This document shows positions 1 through 5,411 of a DNA stretch of 5,411 nt, piece by piece (position 1 is the first letter of the stretch; each line of letters starts with the position of its first letter). The translations under genes and the position numbers were made by a program. A model generated the notes under the pieces. That model was not told the origin of the DNA. It was given only the letters and a program-made list of their open reading frames with translations, and ran no database searches. The stretch comes from UBA1738 sp045591565 (GTDB lineage Bacteria; Bacillota; Clostridia; UBA1381): NCBI GenBank assembly GCA_045591565.1, contig JAZNTB010000061.1, positions 1-5,411 on the forward strand, written 5' to 3'.

Positions 1-391
1 TTTTATTAAACTTGAGTGCGTTCCAACCTATATGTGGAGTTTTGAGATTTTGCGGTATTATGTCGGAAATAGGGCGTATTTCACCTTTAATAAGTCCTAA
101 TCCTTCGTGTTCGCCGTACTCATAGCTTTTATCAAAAAGGAGCTGCATACCAAGACAAATTCCAAGTATAGGCTTTCCTTTTTCTGCTTCCTCGATTATA
201 ACATCCGCAAGACCGCTTTCGCGAAGCTTTCTTGAAGCGTCAGCAAAAGCACCGACACCGGGAAGAAGTATTCTGTCAGCTTTTCTTATTTCATCCGGAT
301 TGCCGGTGACGCAGGTTTCGGCACCAACGGCGTTTAATGAGCATTTTATGGAAAATAAATTTCCTACGCCATAATCAATTAAAGCAATCAT
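1..391 (-). CDS. hisH: Imidazole glycerol phosphate synthase, glutaminase subunit HisH (3' end cut by window edge)
   Basis: HisH hydrolyses glutamine and passes ammonia to HisF, which forms imidazole-glycerol phosphate and AICAR; the two work as a cytoplasmic heterodimer. I translated this reading frame by hand: 130 codons are present of about 200 usual for the family. It opens with MIALIDYGVGNLFSIK, the typical class I amidotransferase start. It has LLPGVGAF at residues 42-49, and GICLGMQLLF at 77-86 puts the nucleophilic cysteine at Cys79. EGLGLIKG at 96-103 and PHIGWN at 119-124 are also characteristic of HisH. The His/Glu of the catalytic triad lie beyond the edge. The ATG shares one base with the hisB stop (TAATG), and an AAAGGGG Shine-Dalgarno sits 7 nt upstream (399-405), inside hisB, so the two are probably translationally coupled. 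Nothing suggests a broken gene; the missing end is due to the window. Confidence 0.96.
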   Translation of the reverse strand, partial: MIALIDYGVGNLFSIKCSLNAVGAETCVTGNPDEIRKADRILLPGVGAFADASRKLRESGLADVIIEEAEKGKPILGICLGMQLLFDKSYEYGEHEGLGLIKGEIRPISDIIPQNLKTPHIGWNALKFNK

Positions 392-978
392 TACAGCACC
401 CCTTTTGTTGAAGGAATTTCTTCGGCAAATGCAGCATCAATCGAAACTGCTGTTTTTAAGCTGCGGGCAACAGACTTGAATGCACCTTCTATGATGTGGT
501 GAGAATTTTTGCCGCTTAATTGCTTTATATGAAGTGTACAATCTGCATTTCTTACAAATGCAAGCCAAAATTCTTCAATAAGCTCAGTATCAAAATCTCC
601 GACCTTCTGTGACGGAATTTCAAGTCCGTATTCTAAGTGACTGCGACCTGAGAGGTCAACGGCGGACATAATAAGCGATTCGTCCATAGGGAGCAGCATA
701 CTGCCGTAGCGGTTAATACCGCGTTTTTCACCAAGTGCCTCCCAGATTGCCATACCGAGAACAATGCCGATATCTTCTGTGCTGTGGTGATAATCGACAT
801 TGACATCACCTGTGCATTTTAAACTGATATCAAACCTTGAATGCTTTGCAAAGAGAGTCAGCATATGGTCTAAAAAGCCGATGCCGCTTTCGATTTTGGC
901 AATTCCGCTACCGTCTAAGTTGAGAGAAAGGGAAATGTCGGTTTCAGCGGTTTTTCGATTGATATTTGCTGTTCTCAT
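391..978 (-). CDS. hisB: Imidazoleglycerol-phosphate dehydratase HisB (monofunctional)
   Basis: This enzyme dehydrates imidazole-glycerol phosphate to imidazole-acetol phosphate, the substrate of HisC encoded just upstream. Its 195 residues match the monofunctional family length; there is no N-terminal HAD phosphatase domain as in the enterobacterial fusion. Metal-binding histidine motifs typical of the Mn-dependent 24-mer enzyme are visible: GFLDHM at 34-39, DYHHSTEDIG at 62-71 and NSHHIIEGAFK at 158-168. MDESL at 98-102 and DLSGR at 108-112 are further family signatures. The ATG directly follows the hisC stop (TAAATG), with a GGAGG Shine-Dalgarno 8 nt upstream (987-991). The stop overlaps the hisH start by one base. 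All expected motifs are intact. Confidence 0.98.
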   Translation of the reverse strand: MRTANINRKTAETDISLSLNLDGSGIAKIESGIGFLDHMLTLFAKHSRFDISLKCTGDVNVDYHHSTEDIGIVLGMAIWEALGEKRGINRYGSMLLPMDESLIMSAVDLSGRSHLEYGLEIPSQKVGDFDTELIEEFWLAFVRNADCTLHIKQLSGKNSHHIIEGAFKSVARSLKTAVSIDAAFAEEIPSTKGVL

Positions 979-2040
979 TTATTTATCCTCCAAAATGGTT
1001 TTTATAGTGTTAACCAAAGATTCCATCTGTGATTTAGTTCCTATCGTAATACGATTATACTGTGAAATTTCAGGTTTGTCAAAGTGACGAACCAAAATTC
1101 CGTGCTCCTTTAGTTTTAAATATAAGGCTTTACCATCTATTTTTCCATGACGAGCAAATACAAAATTTGCACTTGAAGGAGTGAGGGAGAAGCCAAGGTC
1201 TTTTAGGGAGCGTTCTGTAAATTCTCGGTTTTTGATAATCTCCGCACAATTCTTCTTCGTATATTCGTCATCTGATAGTATGCCTTCTCCTGCTGCCATT
1301 GTCATTCTGTTAATGTTATATGGATTTGTTGAATACTTTATAGTGTTGAGATCCTGAATTAATGCTTCGCATCCCACGCCAAACCCGAGCCTTGCACCTG
1401 CCATTGAACGGGATTTTGAAAAGGTTTGCGTAACAAGCAGATTATCATACTTATGTATAAGAGGCACACAGCTTTCACCGCCGAAATCCACATAAGCCTC
1501 ATCTATCACAACGATGTTGTCAGGGTTTGAAATCAAAATCTGCTCAATCTCTGTACGGGAAAGTGCTATACCTGTCGGGGCGTTAGGATTGGCAATAAAG
1601 ATTGTTTTGCCTGCATTCATATAATCGTCTGTATTAATTGTGAAATCTGCATTTAAAGGGATTTCTTCATACGGAACATTGTTGATTTCAGCAAAAACAG
1701 AGTAAAATCCATATGTAATATCAGGGAATATAGCAGGGTTGTCGCTGTCACAATATGCCATAAACGCAAAATTCAAAATCTCATCCGAACCGTTGGTCAA
1801 AAGGACTTCTGACGGCTTGACACCCAATTTGTCGGCAAGCATTTGGGTAAGCTCACGACATTCAGGGTCCGGATATAACTGAAGCCTTGTTGCTGCATCA
1901 GAGGCAAGCTTCACGGCTTTTTGCGATGGCGGAAAAGGCGACTCGTTAGTATTCAGCTTGATATATTTGGTATCTTTTGGTTGCTCTCCGGGAGTGTAGG
2001 GAACAAGATTTGCATATTTGTTACTAAAAAATCTGCTCAT
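979..2040 (-). CDS. hisC: Histidinol-phosphate aminotransferase HisC
   Basis: This is a PLP-dependent fold-type I aminotransferase that converts imidazole-acetol phosphate and glutamate to histidinol phosphate and 2-oxoglutarate. Its 353 residues are the usual length. Visible family elements are LNTNESPF at 29-36, YPDPE at 56-60 with the conserved Tyr56, TNGSDEIL at 82-89, NPNAPTG at 151-157, and DEAYVDF at 180-186 with the cofactor-contacting Asp and Tyr. SKSRSMAGARLGFG at 208-221 has the probable Schiff-base lysine at Lys209 and a phosphate-binding Arg at 217. NRITIGT at 329-335 carries the carboxylate-binding Arg330. A GAGGAG Shine-Dalgarno (2049-2054) lies 8 nt before the ATG, overlapping the end of hisD; the gap to hisD is 5 nt. 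The family overlaps with aromatic aminotransferases, but the operon context makes histidine synthesis its main role. Side activity on aromatic substrates cannot be judged from sequence. Confidence 0.97.
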   Translation of the reverse strand: MSRFFSNKYANLVPYTPGEQPKDTKYIKLNTNESPFPPSQKAVKLASDAATRLQLYPDPECRELTQMLADKLGVKPSEVLLTNGSDEILNFAFMAYCDSDNPAIFPDITYGFYSVFAEINNVPYEEIPLNADFTINTDDYMNAGKTIFIANPNAPTGIALSRTEIEQILISNPDNIVVIDEAYVDFGGESCVPLIHKYDNLLVTQTFSKSRSMAGARLGFGVGCEALIQDLNTIKYSTNPYNINRMTMAAGEGILSDDEYTKKNCAEIIKNREFTERSLKDLGFSLTPSSANFVFARHGKIDGKALYLKLKEHGILVRHFDKPEISQYNRITIGTKSQMESLVNTIKTILEDK

Positions 2041-2045
2041 TTATT

Positions 2046-3320
2046 TCACTCCTCAATACGAATTACAGCGCTTTTTGCATGTGCTGTAAGGCCTTCCTTT
2101 TTTGCAAAGAATTCAACATCTTTAGCAACTCTTGACAGCGCTTCCTTTGTGTAATATGTGTATTGTGTTTTCTTAACAAAGTCATCAACCGACAGAGGGC
2201 TTGAAAATTTTGCGGTTCCGCTTGTAGGAAGCGTGTGGTTAGGCCCTGCAAAGTAATCGCCGAGTGCTTCGGGACAGTTCTTGCCCATAAATATTGAACC
2301 TGCGTGGCGGATTGCATCAAGATAGTCGAAAGGATTATCGACGCATAGCTCAAGATGCTCAGGGGCAATTTCGTTTGAAATTTTTATTGCAGCATCAAGA
2401 GTTTCGGCAACTATTATCTTGCCGTTATTATCAATAGATGCCCTTGCAATTTCTTCTCGCTCTAAAAGTGGTATCTGCACTTCAAGCTCTGCGCTTACAG
2501 CATTTGCAAGGTCGATAGAATCCGTAACTAAAACTGCACTTGCAAGCTTATCGTGCTCTGCCTGAGAAAGAAGGTCTGCTGCAATGTGCTTTGGGTTTGC
2601 TGTTTTATCTGCAACAATGAGTATTTCACTCGGACCTGCAATCATATCTATGGATACTGTGCCGAATACCTGTTTTTTTGCCTCTGCGACAAATGCATTT
2701 CCGGGACCTACTATTTTGTCAACCTTAGGTATACTCTCTGTGCCATAGGCAAGAGCAGCAATAGCCTGAGCTCCGCCCACCTTGAAAACCTTGTCGACTC
2801 CTGCAATTTTTGCTGCAGCTAAAATTACCGGATTGACCTTGCCGTCTGAGCCCGGAGGTGTTACCATAACAACCTCAGGACAGCCTGCGATTTTAGCAGG
2901 TATAGAATCCATTAAAACAGTTGATGGGTAAGCAGCTGTTCCACCCGGAACATAAAGTCCGGCACGGTCAACCGGAATAACCTTTTGACCGATAACAATT
3001 CCGTTTTCGTCATTTATTATAAAGCTGTTTCGTACCTGCTTTTCATGGAACTTGCGTATATTGGCAGCCGCTTTTTTTAGAATATCAATAAACTGCGGCT
3101 CAACCGCCAAAATTGCTTCATCAAATTCCGCTTCTGTTACCAAAAGGGAAGAAAGCTTTGCTTTATCAAATTTTTCACAGTATTTATAAAGTGCACTGTC
3201 ACCATTTGCTTTGACATCACTTATGATTTCAGTAACGATATCCTCAACATTGACAGTAGCTTCGGCGCGTGCAAAAATATCTTTATTTTCCACCTCGCCA
3301 TATTTTAGTATCTTAATCAT
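2046..3320 (-). CDS. hisD: Histidinol dehydrogenase HisD
   Basis: HisD performs the last two steps: NAD-dependent, zinc-dependent oxidation of L-histidinol to histidinal and then to L-histidine. The 424-residue protein is full length for the bacterial family. Visible signatures are YVPGGTAAYPS at 123-133, VGGAQAIAALAYG at 181-193, GPGNAFVAEAKK at 205-216, and IDMIAGPSEILI at 224-235. LLSQAEHD at 250-257 supplies the zinc-ligand-type Gln253 and His256. The catalytic-type Glu321-His322 pair is in APEHLEL, Asp355 in GDYFAGPNHTLPT supplies another zinc ligand, and the C-terminal His414 is in LTAHAKSAV. The start is clear: a GGTGGAGG Shine-Dalgarno (3327-3334) is 6 nt from the ATG. The ATG overlaps the hisG stop by 8 nt (ATGATTAA), pointing to translational coupling. 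I see no missing key residue. Confidence 0.98.
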   Translation of the reverse strand: MIKILKYGEVENKDIFARAEATVNVEDIVTEIISDVKANGDSALYKYCEKFDKAKLSSLLVTEAEFDEAILAVEPQFIDILKKAAANIRKFHEKQVRNSFIINDENGIVIGQKVIPVDRAGLYVPGGTAAYPSTVLMDSIPAKIAGCPEVVMVTPPGSDGKVNPVILAAAKIAGVDKVFKVGGAQAIAALAYGTESIPKVDKIVGPGNAFVAEAKKQVFGTVSIDMIAGPSEILIVADKTANPKHIAADLLSQAEHDKLASAVLVTDSIDLANAVSAELEVQIPLLEREEIARASIDNNGKIIVAETLDAAIKISNEIAPEHLELCVDNPFDYLDAIRHAGSIFMGKNCPEALGDYFAGPNHTLPTSGTAKFSSPLSVDDFVKKTQYTYYTKEALSRVAKDVEFFAKKEGLTAHAKSAVIRIEE

Positions 3321-3954
3321 TTTTTTCCTCCACCTGCATTGAAAGGCCTTTAGTCAATTCCTCAATTTTGTCGCCTTTAAATTTAAAGCTTGACTTATTC
3401 GAGATAAGTCTTGCACTTATCGGAACGATAGTTTCGGTCACCTCAAGATTATTCTCTTTTAAGGTAGTTCCTGTCTCCACGATATCCACGATAACATCGG
3501 AAAGCTCCAAGATAGGAGCAATTTCTATTGAACCGTTTAGATGGATAATATCAATATCTCGTCCCTGCTTTGCGTAATGTGCCTTTGTTATATTAGCAAA
3601 TTTAGTGGCAACACGCAAGGTTTTTTGAGTATTATCGCGAAAATCTTTCTTTGCGGCAACCGCCATACGGCATTTGCCGATATCGAGGTCTAAAAGTTCA
3701 TATACATCGGGGGAGTATTCTAAGAGAATATCCTTTCCGGCAACACCGATATCAGCGGCACCGTGCTCGACATATATTGCAACATCGGAAGGCTTTACCC
3801 AGAAATAACGAACTCCTTTTTCCGGATTTTCAAAAATAAGTTTACGGCCCGCCTCTTTGATTGCCGGACAATCGAACCCTGCTTTTTCAAACATATTATA
3901 AACCTTTTCGCCGAGTCTGCCCTTTGGCAGTGCGACATTAAGCATTGTTTTCAA
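3313..3954 (-). CDS. hisG: ATP phosphoribosyltransferase catalytic subunit HisG (short form)
   Basis: HisG joins ATP and PRPP to give phosphoribosyl-ATP, the first and feedback-controlled step of histidine synthesis. This is the short form, about 210 residues, lacking the C-terminal ACT-like regulatory domain of the roughly 300-residue long form; short HisG works as a hetero-octamer with HisZ, encoded directly upstream. With the TTG start at 3954 (213 aa), motifs are ALPKGRLG at 8-15, FWVKPSDVAIYVE at 51-63, DIGVAGKDIL at 68-77, NGSIEIAP at 140-147, and the PRPP-binding loop DIVETGTTLKEN at 157-168. The start is uncertain. A strong AGAGGAG (3964-3970) is 9 nt from this TTG. The ATG at 3945 (210 aa) fits family N-termini as I remember them and overlaps the hisZ stop by 8 nt, but is 18 nt from that site. 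A further TTG at 3963 is too close to it. The 3' end overlaps hisD by 8 nt. Function is secure. Confidence 0.95.
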   Translation of the reverse strand: MKTMLNVALPKGRLGEKVYNMFEKAGFDCPAIKEAGRKLIFENPEKGVRYFWVKPSDVAIYVEHGAADIGVAGKDILLEYSPDVYELLDLDIGKCRMAVAAKKDFRDNTQKTLRVATKFANITKAHYAKQGRDIDIIHLNGSIEIAPILELSDVIVDIVETGTTLKENNLEVTETIVPISARLISNKSSFKFKGDKIEELTKGLSMQVEEKND

Positions 3955-5047
3955 TGATTTCAACTCCTCTTTCCTGCAATTTCAAAAGCTGCTTATATTT
4001 GATTTTTTCAGGAAACGCCTTTTGCGCAATTACACTTTTGCCATTTGAAGTGAGCATTGTAATGGCATCCTTTAGTGCTTTTAGGTCGGACTCGTTATCG
4101 TAAAGGATAACGGTGTCGACATCGTACTCATTTTCATGTCCGCTAAGACGCTCTAACATATCAAGATAAACGGCAAAGCCGATTGCACCGGACTTTCTGC
4201 CCATTTTACGCATAAGCCTGTCATATTGACCGCCGGAGAGTATAGCAGCTGAAATGCCGTTTACAAAACCGTTAAAAACAAAGCCGTTGTAATATCCCAT
4301 ATGATTGATAACAGAAAAATCGATGCGTATTTTATCCTTAAAGCTTCCTTCTGCAAGAAGATCAGTAATTCTGATGAGCTGCGAAAGTGCCGGCGAATCC
4401 TTAATACATTCGATTTCTTTGAGTTTTGGGATAACGATATAAGGGGAACCGTATGCAGTTGCAAGAGCTTTGAGGGAAGAGTCGTCAGCATTTTCCAGGC
4501 GGCATATTTCTGAAATACCGTTAATATTTTTATCTCCAAGACAAACCAGAATTTCTTGTTTTGCTTTTTCAGAAACGCCTGCAGAGTTTATCACTTCAGC
4601 GGCGATTCCCAAATGTGAAATATCCAAAACCCAATCAGGAGAGATTGTATTAAGGCTTTCTGCAGCGAGCATAAGCTGCTCATATATGCAAAAATCATCT
4701 ATCTCACCGATGCATTCAAGACCAGCCTGCATTATCTCTTTATAGGATTTAGTACCCTTTGACACTCTGTATACATTTTCGTTGTAGTATACCTTTTGTA
4801 CAGTTCCGGAAATATCCTTTGTGTTTTTAATAATAGAAAGGGTAACATCAGGTTTTAAAGCCATCAGTTTTCCATCTGTGTCGGTAAAGGTTATAATGCT
4901 GTCCGAAACAAGGAAATCCTTGTTTTGCACATAAAGATCATACTCTTCAAACTTACTCATTTTATATTGCATATAGCCATATCTGCGATATAATGAGCGC
5001 AGCCTGAAAAGTGCCTGTTCGTCGTATTTTAAGCTGTCTGTGTTCAT
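3938..5047 (-). CDS. hisZ: ATP phosphoribosyltransferase regulatory subunit HisZ
   Basis: HisZ is a histidyl-tRNA synthetase paralogue without tRNA-charging activity that activates short HisG and confers histidine feedback inhibition. The 369-residue protein shows the class II synthetase-like core. It has LMALKPDVTLSI at 61-72, a motif-2-like strand-loop YYNENVYR at 87-94 followed by QAGLECIG at 107-114, SGGQYDRLM at 271-279 and SGAIGFAV at 286-293. It is not a true HisRS: the RGLDYYTG-type catalytic motif appears as NHMGYYNG (248-255), with the arginine lost. It is also shorter than a full HisRS of about 420 residues or more, and it sits immediately before short hisG. The C-terminal 60 or so residues (DTVILYDNESDL onward) resemble a remnant of the anticodon-binding region, though this is tentative. 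An AAAGGA Shine-Dalgarno (5056-5061) is 8 nt from the ATG. The gap to the upstream regulator gene is 13 nt, and the 3' end overlaps hisG. Confidence 0.96.
   Translation of the reverse strand: MNTDSLKYDEQALFRLRSLYRRYGYMQYKMSKFEEYDLYVQNKDFLVSDSIITFTDTDGKLMALKPDVTLSIIKNTKDISGTVQKVYYNENVYRVSKGTKSYKEIMQAGLECIGEIDDFCIYEQLMLAAESLNTISPDWVLDISHLGIAAEVINSAGVSEKAKQEILVCLGDKNINGISEICRLENADDSSLKALATAYGSPYIVIPKLKEIECIKDSPALSQLIRITDLLAEGSFKDKIRIDFSVINHMGYYNGFVFNGFVNGISAAILSGGQYDRLMRKMGRKSGAIGFAVYLDMLERLSGHENEYDVDTVILYDNESDLKALKDAITMLTSNGKSVIAQKAFPEKIKYKQLLKLQERGVEIIENNA
3964..3970 (-). promoter_or_regulatory. Ribosome binding site for hisG, inside the 3' end of hisZ
   Basis: AGAGGAG on the minus strand is a strong Shine-Dalgarno within the last codons of hisZ. 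It is 9 nt from the TTG at 3954, abuts the TTG at 3963, and is 18 nt from the ATG at 3945. Every other gene here has its site 6-8 nt before the start, so spacing favours the TTG at 3954. Re-initiation by ribosomes ending hisZ could still use the ATG, which overlaps the hisZ stop. Confidence 0.6.
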
Positions 5048-5060
5048 TAAAACAGTCCTT

Positions 5061-5366
5061 TCAGTTTGATGTTTTTTGGGTAGAATCGTCTAAGCGTTCG
5101 AGAATATTGCGATAACCGCCACTACCGTAAACAAGGCAACGATTTACTCGGCTTATTGTAGCGGTGCTTGCGCCTGTTTCTTTGGAAACTGTCTGGTAGC
5201 TCTTTCCGTTTTTGAGCATTTTTGCAACTTCAAGTCTTTGCGAAATATCCTGAAGCTCCTTTACGGTACAGATATCCTCAAAGAAGCTGCGGCATTCTGC
5301 AGCGTCCTTTAATAGGAGAATTGCGTTATAAAAATCTTCTGTTGATTTTGAATGAAAGCTATTCAT
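5061..5366 (-). CDS. yerC: TrpR-family DNA-binding protein, YerC/YecD type; probable regulator of this his operon (HisR-like)
   Basis: This is a small cytoplasmic DNA-binding protein of 101 residues, the usual length of YerC/YecD-family TrpR-like proteins. The N-terminal half is helical (DFYNAILLLKDAAECRSFFED, in two helices at about 10-31). It leads into TVKELQDISQRLEVAKMLKNG at 34-54, the family's conserved segment. A helix-turn-helix follows at about 56-76 (SYQTVSKETGAS, then TATISRVNRCL), then a GSGGY turn at 81-85. The ATG at 5366 is chosen over an in-frame GTG at 5384 because AAAGGTGA (5374-5381) lies 7 nt before the ATG; the GTG form would bury that site in coding sequence and has no ribosome site of its own. 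The gene leads the operon, 13 nt ahead of hisZ. TrpR-family proteins of this type have been proposed as histidine regulators (HisR) in Gram-positives. That role here is inferred from position. The effector is not evident from sequence. Confidence 0.9.
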   Translation of the reverse strand: MNSFHSKSTEDFYNAILLLKDAAECRSFFEDICTVKELQDISQRLEVAKMLKNGKSYQTVSKETGASTATISRVNRCLVYGSGGYRNILERLDDSTQKTSN

Positions 5367-5373
5367 ATTAACA

Positions 5374-5381
5374 TCACCTTT
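5374..5381 (-). promoter_or_regulatory. Ribosome binding site that decides the start of the TrpR-like gene
   Basis: AAAGGTGA on the minus strand matches the Shine-Dalgarno consensus and lies 7 nt before the ATG at 5366. It selects that ATG over the in-frame GTG at 5384, which lies upstream of the site. Confidence 0.8.
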
Positions 5382-5382
5382 C

Positions 5383-5405
5383 ACTTTACTACTTTACCAT
5401 ACTAC
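5383..5405 (-). promoter_or_regulatory. Candidate operator/promoter region of the his operon, with short direct repeats
   Basis: On the minus strand GTAGTA occurs at 5405-5400 and again at 5392-5387, a 13-bp period. GTAAAGT occurs at 5397-5391 and again at 5389-5383, an 8-bp period. The hexamer TAGTAT (5404-5399) could serve as a -10 element (4 of 6 consensus positions), but its -35 would fall outside the window, so the promoter cannot be confirmed. The repeats lie just ahead of the ribosome site of a DNA-binding protein gene, a usual place for an autoregulatory operator. I could not find a clear inverted repeat. Confidence 0.3.
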
Positions 5406-5411
5406 CACAAT

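Noticed and set aside
800..1087. Open reading frame on the plus strand, 95 codons, opposite hisB and hisC
   Set aside because: It lies antisense to two genes with intact family motifs, has no recognisable domain, and is best explained as a shadow of their codon use.
2063..2368. Minus-strand open frame inside hisD in another frame
   Set aside because: It is fully nested in the well-conserved C-terminal part of hisD and has no recognisable motif.
2553..2822. Plus-strand cysteine-rich open frame opposite hisD
   Set aside because: The cysteine richness comes from reading the complement of hisD Ala/Gly-rich codons. There is no independent support, and hisD is intact on the other strand.
3651..3957. 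Two overlapping plus-strand small open frames opposite hisG
   Set aside because: They are antisense to the conserved hisG coding sequence, with no domain or context to support them.
4261..4539. Minus-strand open frame of 92 codons inside hisZ in another frame
   Set aside because: It is nested in hisZ and its translation resembles no family I know; it is a reading-frame shadow.
5367..5384. Six-codon N-terminal extension of the TrpR-like protein from a GTG at 5384
   Set aside because: The extension contains the ribosome site that serves the ATG at 5366, and the GTG has no suitable site upstream.
5367..5411. Possible T-box or histidine-rich leader peptide controlling the operon
   Set aside because: Only 45 nt upstream of the first start are visible. 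They contain no His-codon run, stem-loop or terminator, so nothing can be claimed without more sequence to the right.

Overview
The window is the promoter-proximal part of a histidine-biosynthesis operon. All genes lie on the minus strand, so transcription runs from the right edge (about 5411) to the left edge (1). The organism is most likely a low- to moderate-GC Gram-positive of the Clostridia (Bacillota), perhaps a gut Oscillospiraceae/Ruminococcaceae-type bacterium. The reasons are the AT-rich codon use, the strong purine-rich Shine-Dalgarno sequences, the short HisG that depends on HisZ, the monofunctional HisB, and a YerC/YecD-type TrpR-family regulator at the head of the operon. The lineage is inferred from gene style, not from a marker gene.

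In transcription order the layout is: a 45-nt upstream stretch with short direct repeats (5367-5411); a 101-residue TrpR-like (YerC/YecD family) DNA-binding protein; hisZ; hisG; hisD; hisC; hisB; and the first 130 codons of hisH, cut by the left edge. The window is almost fully coding. The largest intergenic gap is 13 nt, and several junctions overlap or abut (hisZ/hisG, hisG/hisD, hisC/hisB, hisB/hisH). This implies one polycistronic mRNA with translational coupling. I see no internal terminator, mobile element, RNA gene or CRISPR array.

The enzymes cover much of the pathway. HisG with HisZ makes phosphoribosyl-ATP from ATP and PRPP (step 1). HisH, with HisF, makes imidazole-glycerol phosphate. 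HisB dehydrates that product, HisC transaminates it, and HisD oxidises histidinol to histidine. The missing hisA, hisF and hisI/hisE genes are expected just past the left edge. Histidinol-phosphate phosphatase is not in the window and is not fused to HisB, so it must be encoded elsewhere.

The pathway itself is standard. The points worth a second look are the TrpR-family gene fused transcriptionally to the operon as a likely local histidine regulator, the direct repeats just ahead of it as its candidate operator, the changed class II synthetase-like residues in HisZ, and the uncertain, possibly TTG, start of hisG.
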